A DNA stretch of 64,000 nucleotides from Thalassomonas haliotis (GTDB taxonomy: Bacteria; Pseudomonadota; Gammaproteobacteria; Enterobacterales; Alteromonadaceae). The stretch spans positions 5,332,001 to 5,396,000 of the forward strand of contig NZ_CP059693.1 of the NCBI RefSeq assembly GCF_028657945.1, read 5' to 3'. The notes beneath the pieces were generated by a model that was not told where the DNA came from, did not search any database, and saw only the letters and a program-made list of their open reading frames with translations. Positions within the stretch are counted from its first letter, which is position 1. Each line of letters starts with the position of its first letter. Position numbers and translations under genes: made by a program. This document shows positions 16,606-23,943 of the stretch, piece after piece.

Positions 16606-16707
16606 ATGTTTCCCTATACGGGTTATGACAAACACCCCAGGATAAAACATCACAGAGAAAATGCCGCGCTGCTGACAAAGTTTATCAAGAAACAAATGCG
16701 CTGGTAA
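16606..16707 (+). pseudogene. Duplicate of the last 33 codons of the CE2 esterase gene
   Basis: These 102 bases align without gaps to 12595-12696, the end of the CE2 gene including its stop codon, with five substitutions. Two are silent and the other three change Val to Ile, Arg to Lys and Gln to Lys. The conservative pattern suggests a homologous esterase allele or paralogue that evolved under selection, not random decay. With the intact gene it makes direct repeats bracketing a 3.9-kb segment. Confidence 0.9.
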
Positions 16708-16745
16708 CGTTTGCTATGCTGGCAAGTCAATTAAGCCGATTAATC

Positions 16746-17243
16746 TTATAACGTAGGCTGCTCAGCATTAACTTTTGGCCTTGCCTTAACTGCCGTCGCA
16801 TCAGTGCAATAACGCTGGCCATAATGCAAACAATCTATTTTCAGCTCGACACCGCCAACAAGCCTTTGCTCGTCTGGCATATCGGTTTTAACAAAGTTGA
16901 TATTTTTTTGCAAAATACGGTGAGCATCAGTCAATTGCTGATATTGCGCCGACGTGAAAACAACTTCACCCTGATTGAAAACCGGAGCCAAGCCAGCAAC
17001 CTGTTGTAGATGAAGCTTTATTTTTTGTTCAATAACCGCCTGTTCGCGCTCACTTGCCCCGCTATTTACGGCATTATTGTATTCCTGCAATAGCTGATAC
17101 GACTCATAAAAAGGCGCATCTTTGTACAGATTATCGACAACTTTTCTTTTCATTCTTTTTTCAATTAAAGAAGAAGCAATAACCACCAGCACGATGCCCG
17201 CTGCAAACAGCACAGGCAAATAATTAATAAACTGAATTTCCAT
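16746..17243 (-). CDS. Unknown single-pass membrane protein, 165 aa
   Basis: Counted from the ATG at 17243, the protein opens MEIQFINYLPVLFAAGIVLV, a membrane anchor at about residues 5-25. A basic stretch (EKRMKRK) and a soluble, partly helical domain follow. No family is recognised. The longer frame from 17390 would overlap the preceding gene heavily, so the 20-base overlap with that gene is preferred. It is the last gene of a three-gene minus-strand set with a polytopic protein and a small Gly-Gly peptide. Confidence 0.55.
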   Translation of the reverse strand: MEIQFINYLPVLFAAGIVLVVIASSLIEKRMKRKVVDNLYKDAPFYESYQLLQEYNNAVNSGASEREQAVIEQKIKLHLQQVAGLAPVFNQGEVVFTSAQYQQLTDAHRILQKNINFVKTDMPDEQRLVGGVELKIDCLHYGQRYCTDATAVKARPKVNAEQPTL

Positions 17244-17727
17244 TTCTGTTTTGAACTCCCTTAAGGCTGGCAAAAACCAAAATACCAACAATGATGTAAT
17301 TAACCGGCACGACCGTCCAGGTATACAAGTCCCAGGTCCAGTCAGGTTCATGTAACCCCATGATATTGCGCTGCCAGTGCATAAAGGCATAAAAGCAGAT
17401 ATTAACGGCCATCAGTACATAAATGGTTCTTATCGCCCTTGATGTATACCAAAGCAGCACTATATGCAAAGCCATAGAAATAATAAAAACGGCGATATAA
17501 AGATATTCAAAGGTTTGATACCAAAGGAAAACCTTATCTTCCTTTGGCAGCTCCGAATAATAACCAGTTAAAAAATGTCGTAAAACGATAGCAGCAAAAA
17601 ATAATGAGCTAAAACTGAGTATTTGTTTATTTTTATTCTTTATACTTATGAATACTGGAAACAACAACAGAGCCATAGCAGATAAGTCGCTATAATATAA
17701 AGCGTACTGCAGAAAATCACTCATCAT
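17224..17727 (-). CDS. Polytopic membrane protein, 167 aa
   Basis: No family is recognised. About five hydrophobic segments are visible: residues 12-28, 38-52, 70-90 (YLYIAVFIISMALHIVLLW), 98-114 and 138-156. The loop before the last contains several Trp. Its ATG overlaps the stop of the small peptide gene upstream (17724-17727), and its end overlaps the next gene, so all three are translationally coupled. A role in export, processing or immunity for the peptide is possible but unproven. Confidence 0.6.
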   Translation of the reverse strand: MMSDFLQYALYYSDLSAMALLLFPVFISIKNKNKQILSFSSLFFAAIVLRHFLTGYYSELPKEDKVFLWYQTFEYLYIAVFIISMALHIVLLWYTSRAIRTIYVLMAVNICFYAFMHWQRNIMGLHEPDWTWDLYTWTVVPVNYIIVGILVFASLKGVQNRNGNSVY

Positions 17728-17966
17728 TTGGGATGAATCCCATCGCTAGTAAAAAGTACAGTTTGCCCGCTTAAATCTTGATTTTCAGCTTCTTGAAGGT
17801 CTGGATTAGGTAAAATACCTGACGTGGTTTGTCCACAACCACCGGCCACTTTCATTAAATTTTGCTTATCAAGTACTTTGCCTAACAGCGGCTTTTCAGC
17901 TTGATTTTCGGGCTTAAATGAAGAGACATTAAGTTTTCGATAAAGGTTATCGCCATCTTGCTCCAT
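17724..17966 (-). CDS. Small double-glycine-type peptide, 80 aa
   Basis: The centre reads LLGKVLDKQNLMKVAGGCGQ. A Leu/Met-spaced stretch ending Val-Ala-Gly-Gly resembles the leader end of double-glycine peptides exported by C39-peptidase transporters. The segment after Gly-Gly (about 36 residues, CGQTTSGILPNPDL onward) would be the core. It has one Cys and is acidic. The leader part is longer than usual. No modifying enzyme or C39 transporter is next to it, only the two membrane-protein genes it overlaps or precedes. The peptide call is inference from the motif. Confidence 0.45.
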   Translation of the reverse strand: MEQDGDNLYRKLNVSSFKPENQAEKPLLGKVLDKQNLMKVAGGCGQTTSGILPNPDLQEAENQDLSGQTVLFTSDGIHPK

Positions 17967-17982
17967 GATGCTACAGCTCCTG

Positions 17983-18207
17983 CTATTCCATTAAGTTGGC
18001 ATTGTGCAAAACAACACGCCAGCTGTCAAATGTCTTAGTGCTCAGGATACTACCAAACAGGAAATATTCTTCCTCTGAGTTCTGCAGCTTCACCAGTTGC
18101 GTAAAACTGGCTAAGTCCTATTTGTATGCCTTAATGGTGTGTGGTGAGAGTTGTTTACCGTGTTGACAGTGAGATAAAAATTGTTCGCAAACTTCATTAT
18201 TCAGCAT
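17983..18207 (-). pseudogene. N-terminal remnant of a tyrosine recombinase/integrase
   Basis: From the ATG at 18207 the frame reads MLNNEVCEQFLSHC, then QHGKQLSPHTIKAYK, an in-frame stop (18118-18120), and DLASFTQLV. This matches the N-terminal SAM-like core-binding domain of phage-type integrases (L-S-x-x-T-x-x-A-Y-x-x-D-L-x-x-F). The rest of that domain decays and the catalytic domain is absent. It is evidence of past site-specific integration in this island. Confidence 0.7.
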
Positions 18208-18311
18208 TTATTTTTCTCTGATAATTCAATGAGGTGAGCATAATAACCTTAAAAAATAAAATGACATCTTTTAAACAAAAGAATCTTTTATTCTATAGCT
18301 GTTTGTTAGCA

Positions 18312-18354
18312 CTTGGTTTATCCTTTAACCACTTGGGTTAAAGGATAAACCAAG
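18312..18354. repeat. Perfect 19-bp hairpin upstream of the PAAR gene
   Basis: A 19-base arm (18312-18330) is followed by loop ACTTG and its exact reverse complement (18336-18354). Outer arms GTTTG (18301) and CAAAC extend the symmetry loosely. There is no T-tract. It lies between the integrase remnant and the PAAR gene and could be a structured recombination site, a terminator for leftward transcription or an mRNA leader element. Confidence 0.75.
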
Positions 18355-18434
18355 CTACAAGAAAAGTTTCAAACAGTTTAGCGCCTTCAGGCTGCTTGTA
18401 TCACAGAGTCAACTTGAAATAAGGAATGTTTCAA

Positions 18435-19331
18435 ATGGCATTACCCGCTGCAACCGCCACCCATATGCACGTTTGCCCAAAAACAACCGGCACAGTTCCC
18501 CACATTGGCGGCCCTATCGTTAGCGGCTCGCCGAATGTTTCAATTGGCAACTTACCCGCCGCCCGTATCGGTGATTCTATGGTTTGCGTTGGACCACCGG
18601 ATAAAATTACCCAAGGCTCAACCGGCGTATTCATTAATGGCAAAGGCGCAGCCCGACTGGGCGACAGCACCGCCCATGGCGGTAAAATAACAATAGGAAA
18701 TCCAACGGTATTAATTGGCGATAGCGCCGGTGCGCCTGACGCTACCTCTTCACTTCAGGCAAAAAAAGAAGGAACTTCCCTTGATAAAATGCAGGATGTA
18801 CTGCCGGCCGCATTAAAAAACAGCCGCTCGACCAGTGAAGCCCTGGGTAAGGCAGGCATGGAGCAAGCGAAAAACCGGTTAGACCTCAAAACAGATAAAA
18901 GGTATGTAGACCGTTACCACGGCCCTGATGATATATCGCAAGATAAAAGCGGCAATCTGACCGAAATAGAAGCCAAAGGAAACAACAAAAACAGCAAAGC
19001 GGTAACAGTAGATAACAAAGGGCACAAACAAAGCTCGAAAAAGAAAAACAAACGCAGGGCTGACAAAATGCTCGATCAAAAAGCCAAAAAAATTGATATC
19101 CCTTCTAAGCGCCAGGGCGGCCCCTATAACCAGGATGAAATTAATTTGTGGAATGAAATTGAACTGGATAAAGGCAATAAACGCCACTTGTCAACTCACA
19201 CCAATACAGAAAACGGCCAGGTTCTGGTGTTCGAGCGTGATGACGAGGGTGATATCATCGAGACCTTGGACGACTTTAAGATTGATGGTTTTGATGAGCT
19301 GAAACAAAACATCGGGGAGTTTTTTAAATGA
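18435..19331 (+). CDS. PAAR-domain effector with C-terminal PD-ExK-like nuclease candidate, 298 aa
   Basis: Residues about 1-95 form a PAAR repeat domain (ALPAATATHMHVCPK, then GNLPAARIGD, GAARLGD, PTVLIGD), the metal-stabilised tip that caps VgrG in type VI secretion. The C-terminal part is very Lys-rich and contains YHGPDD and TEIEAKG, a PD...ExK spacing found in restriction-type nucleases; this function is inference. The Met at 18435 is chosen because AAGGA is eight bases upstream, whereas the Met at 18426 has no room for it. Its end overlaps the immunity gene by four bases. No other T6SS gene is in the window. Confidence 0.82.
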   Translation: MALPAATATHMHVCPKTTGTVPHIGGPIVSGSPNVSIGNLPAARIGDSMVCVGPPDKITQGSTGVFINGKGAARLGDSTAHGGKITIGNPTVLIGDSAGAPDATSSLQAKKEGTSLDKMQDVLPAALKNSRSTSEALGKAGMEQAKNRLDLKTDKRYVDRYHGPDDISQDKSGNLTEIEAKGNNKNSKAVTVDNKGHKQSSKKKNKRRADKMLDQKAKKIDIPSKRQGGPYNQDEINLWNEIELDKGNKRHLSTHTNTENGQVLVFERDDEGDIIETLDDFKIDGFDELKQNIGEFFK

Positions 19332-20176
19332 ATACACCAGAACAGGAGCAAATAGCTCATTGGCTGTCCACATCAATGGAAAATATAAGAGCCACTGAAC
19401 AGGCCCTAAGCGATGGCTATTACCTCCAAAAAAAAATTTCCCTGCAAAGTGTTTATACCGGTACGGCATCAGATTACGCACGTCTTGCCCGGGCCAAGTT
19501 CCTCAATGACGAGACTCTGGCCTCGGTCCGGCACGAGTTTAATACTGCGGCGCTTTGTATCAATAAAAGCTTTAGCATGGCTTACGATGTAAGTGATGCT
19601 GATTATGTAGGCGACAAACTGCCCCCTGAAAAGGCCTCCCAAACTCCCTGGGGCTGTGTCAGCTGGTCTGATGTTAGTGAAACAGATGGCATTGACGGTT
19701 TTAACTTTGCCCTTATGGCGGCAAATATCGATACTGCGAAAAGATTGGCAAATTTATTTCAAGACCGTAAAAACGGGAAAAAAATGTTTCCCTGCATCAA
19801 CCGTTACGCACATGCCCTAAAACATGCACTTTTACAGGAGCAAGTACAGGGCCTGGCTTTATTAAAACCAACGCTCGATACCTTTACCGCCAAACCGCCC
19901 AAACAGGGTTATAAGATTAACTACCTTAACTTAAGTCTTACCTTATCTGGAATCCTCTCCGGTGATGAAGCACTATTTAACCAAGGGTTAGAGCAAATAT
20001 TAAACTTCTACAAAAAGGTGATGATCCCCGCGGATGATTATTGGGATACAGCCTACGAGTTCATCTGTGACGATGCCGTTGCTTTAGCCAACCTGGGGCT
20101 GAGTTATAACCTTGAGGTAACCATAGATCATGAGCTTTTACCCAAACGACTGCTTGCTTATCCGTCAAGTACATGA
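19328..20176 (+). CDS. Probable immunity protein for the PAAR effector, 282 aa
   Basis: The gene starts inside the effector stop (ATGA), the usual layout of effector-immunity pairs. The protein is soluble and mostly helical with no signal peptide, so it would act in the cytoplasm, consistent with a nuclease toxin. The C-terminal part (DDYWDTAYEFICDDAVALANLGL) resembles Imm49-type immunity proteins, in which a late Asp-Ala-Val-Ala-Leu-Ala-Asn block is common. The family name is tentative, but the role is well supported by position. Confidence 0.65.
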   Translation: MNTPEQEQIAHWLSTSMENIRATEQALSDGYYLQKKISLQSVYTGTASDYARLARAKFLNDETLASVRHEFNTAALCINKSFSMAYDVSDADYVGDKLPPEKASQTPWGCVSWSDVSETDGIDGFNFALMAANIDTAKRLANLFQDRKNGKKMFPCINRYAHALKHALLQEQVQGLALLKPTLDTFTAKPPKQGYKINYLNLSLTLSGILSGDEALFNQGLEQILNFYKKVMIPADDYWDTAYEFICDDAVALANLGLSYNLEVTIDHELLPKRLLAYPSST

Positions 20177-20390
20177 GTATTTAAGTAAGTACACGGCAAC
20201 CGAGTACGGGTAATATTTGCGTAATGCCGACTCATCTTAGTGGATACAGGGAACACTTATCCATGTATTTACAAAATAAATAAGGGTAATGTCTCTCATA
20301 TTTTATCTCACTCACCTCCTGTTCCCTGTCGCTTGACAGGATACACCTCTGTGCTAGTATCAATAGCATAACAACGAAGGAATAGCTGGC

Positions 20391-20678
20391 TTGATAATAA
20401 ATTTTAACTCCAGTGTATTAGAAAAGTTGTGGACTACGGGTGACATTAGCCTATTACCTAGTGCCTATGTGCATGAAGTAGTAGAGATACTAACCATTAT
20501 GGATGCAGCAGAAAAAGCCACTGATTTAGCACTGCTCGGAGGGTTCAAGATAGATGAATATGCCCCTGACAATTGGGCTGTCACTATCACAGTTAACAGC
20601 GTTGAACCCGTAGGCAGCATTACTTGTTATTTTACCCGTGGCAATGCTCACGATGTAGACTTAAATGTATATGATTAG
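20391..20678 (+). CDS. higB: HigB-type toxin (RelE/ParE superfamily), 95 aa
   Basis: A small toxin expected to cleave mRNA at the ribosome. It has the HigB order: LEKLWTTGD near the N-terminus, a helix with MDAAEKATDLALLGGFK, NWAVTITV, then ITCYFTRGNAHDVDLNVYD, which matches the F-x-x-G-x-A-x-D-V-D end of the family. The start is TTG at 20391, or translation begins further in. The antitoxin gene follows 11 bases later. It probably stabilises the island. Confidence 0.82.
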   Translation: MIINFNSSVLEKLWTTGDISLLPSAYVHEVVEILTIMDAAEKATDLALLGGFKIDEYAPDNWAVTITVNSVEPVGSITCYFTRGNAHDVDLNVYD

Positions 20679-20689
20679 GGGTTAAGATT

Positions 20690-20995
20690 ATGGCTTTAGT
20701 CAGAAGTAATCAGTTACCAGTGACCCATGCTGGAATTATCTTTAAAAAACGTATTCTGGAGCGCCACAACATAACTGTCTCAGATGCAGCAAAACTAATG
20801 CATATTGGCAGACCTCATTTATCTAAATTCGCAAGTGGTAAGGTCGCAGTAACGGCTCCTTTAGCAATGAAGCTTGAAAAAAGCACGGGGATCTCTGCCG
20901 GCTTCTGGATGAATATTCAGAAATCCTATGATTTGTATATACATCGAGATTTAGAAATTGAGGCCGAACCTTTGCCTATGGTGGCCACTGGCTAA
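20690..20995 (+). CDS. higA: HigA-type antitoxin (XRE family), 101 aa
   Basis: A helix-turn-helix antitoxin of the HigA/VapI group. THAGIIFKKRILERHNITVSDAAKLM is the family's N-terminal part, then HIGRPHLSKFASGK is the recognition helix region, and LEKSTGISAGFWMNIQKSYDL is the conserved C-terminal block (x-x-x-FW-x-x-x-Q-x-x-YDL). It follows the toxin gene, the usual higBA order, and would repress its own promoter upstream of 20391. Confidence 0.9.
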   Translation: MALVRSNQLPVTHAGIIFKKRILERHNITVSDAAKLMHIGRPHLSKFASGKVAVTAPLAMKLEKSTGISAGFWMNIQKSYDLYIHRDLEIEAEPLPMVATG

Positions 20996-21131
20996 TTAAA
21001 ATATACCGTTTAGCGGATTGAAAATTTATCGCCTACATTGCCTCTATATTTCATAGCTATAAGTTCAGCCACATGAAAATAAAGGAAATAAAACGAGAAT
21101 CCTCATAGATAGGCAACAGAAGCCAATACAA

Positions 21132-21160
21132 ACGGCCCGGATAATTTTTATCCGGGCCGT
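21132..21160 (-). terminator. Strong hairpin after the symporter/dehydrogenase operon
   Basis: A 13-bp perfect stem (ACGGCCCGGATAA, 21132-21144, with 21148-21160) lies 27 bases beyond the TIM-barrel gene stop. The following T-run is short on the minus strand. Confidence 0.7.
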
Positions 21161-21186
21161 GCTGATTTAATCTACTGGCAAAATCA

Positions 21187-22080
21187 TTAGTTAGCTTTTT
21201 CGTCCACTTTAGTAATCACCTTTTCAAAACCTTTTAATGAAGCAGCCACACTCTGCATTACGGAAAGCCCTTGCGGGTATTCTTCCTGCTCGACGATAAA
21301 CCATAAGGTGCCGCCCACCGCCAGATTGGCTTTTAATAATTTGTCCCAAGCTATTACATCCTGGCCGATTAACGGCAGTTTACCTTGGGTGCCTTTTGGC
21401 AGTTTCGCCTTGTAATGTGTGGTTAAAGTACGGCCCGGGTATTTATGCACATAAGCCACCGGATCTTTGCCTGCATAGGTAGTCCAACCGACATCCTGCT
21501 GTAAGATCACTTCTGAGTGCGTGGTTTTGGCCAAGATATCCCAGTAAGTAGTGTTATCAAAGTCCTGCAATTCTTCGGCATGGTTATGATAACCTACTTT
21601 TAAACCGGCACTTTTAAGGCGTCCGGCGACATAAGATAACTCCTTGGCTACCTGATAAACCCCTTGTGGATCAAAAGCTCTTTCGTCCCAGGGCACAATC
21701 AGGAAACGGCAGTCCAAAGCCTTGTAGAAAGCTATAGTCTGGTCAATTTTATCATCACTTAGCTGGTCAAAACCTAAATGGGCACCGGCAGCTTTTAAGC
21801 CTAACTTGTCCAGCAACTTTTTCAGCCCTTGGGGATTATTACCATAAGGGCCAAAATCTCCGGCAAATTCAACACCGTTAAAGCCCATTTTCGCCAACCG
21901 GGTCAGCGTACCGACAAAGTCATTTTTAAGTTCGTCTTTTACCGACCATAACTGGATGCCAACATTGACTTGGTTATTTATTTTACTTTCAGCTTTACTT
22001 TCGGCATGTACCGCTTTTGTTGCCAGCAAGCCAGCCAACATCAGCGCAATAAAGCCACCAAACACTTTGTTTAAATTCAT
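21187..22080 (-). CDS. Exported TIM-barrel sugar isomerase/epimerase-like protein, about 297 aa
   Basis: A member of the xylose isomerase-like TIM-barrel family (AP endonuclease 2 fold). NVGIQLWSVKDEL, GFNGVEFAGDFG, LKVGYHNHAEEL, LQQDVGW and FIVEQEEYP carry the metal-binding Glu, His and Asp positions. A signal peptide (LNKVFGGFIALMLAGLLATKAVHA) puts it in the periplasm. The ATG at 22080 is preferred because AAGAAG precedes it; a start at 22107 is possible. It is the last gene of the symporter-dehydrogenase operon. Relatives accompany GMC dehydrogenases in 3-keto-glycoside pathways, and that role is inferred here. Confidence 0.82.
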   Translation of the reverse strand: MNLNKVFGGFIALMLAGLLATKAVHAESKAESKINNQVNVGIQLWSVKDELKNDFVGTLTRLAKMGFNGVEFAGDFGPYGNNPQGLKKLLDKLGLKAAGAHLGFDQLSDDKIDQTIAFYKALDCRFLIVPWDERAFDPQGVYQVAKELSYVAGRLKSAGLKVGYHNHAEELQDFDNTTYWDILAKTTHSEVILQQDVGWTTYAGKDPVAYVHKYPGRTLTTHYKAKLPKGTQGKLPLIGQDVIAWDKLLKANLAVGGTLWFIVEQEEYPQGLSVMQSVAASLKGFEKVITKVDEKAN

Positions 22081-22109
22081 GTTATTTTCACTTCTTGTTA
22101 AGCTCATGA

Positions 22110-23846
22110 TTAAATCCTGCCCGCCTTCATTTCTTTAACCGCAAAGTCACAAGCCCTGACCGTCAACGCCATATAGGTCAGTGACGGATTTTGCCAGGCA
22201 GAAGAGGCCATACAGGCGCCGTCGGTGACAAATAAATTAGGGATATCATGGGCCTGGTTAAAACCGTTTAAAATAGAGGTTTTCGGGTCTTTACCCATGC
22301 GCGCCGTGCCCATTTCGTGGATGGCGATGCCCATAGGTCTGTCGTTAGTATATTTGTGAACGTTTTTCAGCCCTATGGCCTCAAACATTTCCGCGGCGGT
22401 ATCGGCGGCGCTTTGCATCATTTTCTTTTCATTATCGCTATAGCTGCAATCAAAATGCAGCTGAGGTATGCCCCATTTGTCTTTTTTAGTGGCGTGCAGC
22501 GATACCTGGTTTTCATACCTGGGCAGCATTTCCCCCGAGGCATGTAAGCCAAATTTCCAACCGCCGGCTTGCTGGATCGCTTTTTTATAATCAACACCAA
22601 AGCCTTTTTTACCGCCAAACTCCCACCAGGCTTCACGGTAAGCCTGGCCGGAAAAAGCGTATCCGCGCAAAAAGTCAGGATTTTTATCCACCAGGTTCTG
22701 GAATCTCGGCATATAAACGCCTGTGGGACGGCGGCCGGAATAAAACTCGTCTTCAAAACCGGGAATGTCGGCATAGGCCCCGGCGTTATAGCAGTGATCC
22801 ATCAGATAATGTCCCAATACCCCAGAGCTGTTGGCGATACCATTAGGGAAAGTTTCACTGACAGAATTTAACATGATCTGGGTGGTGCCCAGGGTTGAGG
22901 CGCACAGGAACACGACTTTGCCATAGTATTCCCGAGTCTGCATGGTTTCACTGTCGATGATACGCACCCCGGTTGCCCGGTTGCTGTTGGCATCATAAAT
23001 CACGCTGTGTACTATCGAGTTGGTGGCGACGGTTAAATTACCGGTTTTTTGCGCCGCCGGTAAGGTAGAGCTTTGCGTGGAGAAATAAGCGCCGAATGAA
23101 CAGCCTTTCTGGCATTCATTCCTGGCCATACAAGGGCCACGCCCCTGTTCCAGGTGATGCTGCGCCGGTTTACTCAAATGGGCACAACGCCCCATAATGA
23201 GTTTACGATCACTGTAGTTTTGCTCAATTTTCGCTTTCAGGCGCTTTTCTACGGTATTAAATTCAAACGGCGGTAAAAACTTGCTGTCCGGCAACTGGGG
23301 AATATTTTCGACACTGCCGCTGATGCCGACATGGTGCTCGACATAATCGTACCAATCCTGAATATCTTTATAACGGATGGGCCAATCGGTGCCGTAGCCG
23401 TCTTTAGCATTGGCGTTAAAGTCAAAATCGCTCCAGCGATAAGACTGCCGGTGCCAGAGCAGAGATTTGCCCCCCAACTGGTTGCCGCGGATCCAGCTAA
23501 AAGGCTTGTCTTTTTCCGTGCTGTAGGGGTAGTCGTGATCATTGCCGAAGAAATGCTTGGTGGCATCGTTAAAGGCATAACATTGCGCCTGGACTGGATA
23601 CTGTTTTTCCACCAGCGCCTTTTCTACCTGGCCGCGAAACGGCATTTCCCAGGTTTTCACTCCTTCGCCGATATAATCTTTTTTATGCTCTACCGGCCGG
23701 CCCCGCTCCACCAACAGGGTTTTCAGGCCTTTTTCGCAAAACTCTTTTGCCGCCCAGCCGCCGGTAATGCCCGATCCCACTACTATGGCGTCATACTCTA
23801 GGGGCTGAGTTTTAATGTGTATGCTTTTGTTAGTTATTTTAGTCAT
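22110..23846 (-). CDS. GMC-family FAD sugar dehydrogenase, 578 aa
   Basis: A flavin oxidoreductase of the glucose-methanol-choline family. The N-terminal Rossmann motif is VVGSGITGGWAA (residues 22-33), the FAD loop is IRGNQLGGKSLLWHRQSYRWS, and the C-terminal catalytic pair is His near 510 (IAIHEMGTARMG) and Asn near 553 (SSAWQNPSLTYMAL). Together with the small subunit encoded upstream and the TIM-barrel protein downstream it resembles the membrane-linked glycoside 3-dehydrogenases (LacABC type) that oxidise the sugar C3. Substrate here is probably a manno-sugar, by context only. Confidence 0.88.
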   Translation of the reverse strand: MTKITNKSIHIKTQPLEYDAIVVGSGITGGWAAKEFCEKGLKTLLVERGRPVEHKKDYIGEGVKTWEMPFRGQVEKALVEKQYPVQAQCYAFNDATKHFFGNDHDYPYSTEKDKPFSWIRGNQLGGKSLLWHRQSYRWSDFDFNANAKDGYGTDWPIRYKDIQDWYDYVEHHVGISGSVENIPQLPDSKFLPPFEFNTVEKRLKAKIEQNYSDRKLIMGRCAHLSKPAQHHLEQGRGPCMARNECQKGCSFGAYFSTQSSTLPAAQKTGNLTVATNSIVHSVIYDANSNRATGVRIIDSETMQTREYYGKVVFLCASTLGTTQIMLNSVSETFPNGIANSSGVLGHYLMDHCYNAGAYADIPGFEDEFYSGRRPTGVYMPRFQNLVDKNPDFLRGYAFSGQAYREAWWEFGGKKGFGVDYKKAIQQAGGWKFGLHASGEMLPRYENQVSLHATKKDKWGIPQLHFDCSYSDNEKKMMQSAADTAAEMFEAIGLKNVHKYTNDRPMGIAIHEMGTARMGKDPKTSILNGFNQAHDIPNLFVTDGACMASSAWQNPSLTYMALTVRACDFAVKEMKAGRI

Positions 23847-23899
23847 ATCGTCATTCTGCTTAATGTGCGCTATTGATGATTTTTGCCTGGCTTTTGATC

Positions 23900-23943
23900 A
23901 GCTCTTTATTCGCTCTCTATTAGCTTTTTATTAGCTCTCTATT
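23900..23943. repeat. Four tandem 11-bp repeats
   Basis: Four units of consensus AGCTCTYTATT run head to tail between the small-subunit and large-subunit dehydrogenase genes. The last unit reaches into the stop codon of the small subunit (23942-23944). Copy number could vary by slippage and would change the intergenic spacing. Confidence 0.8.
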
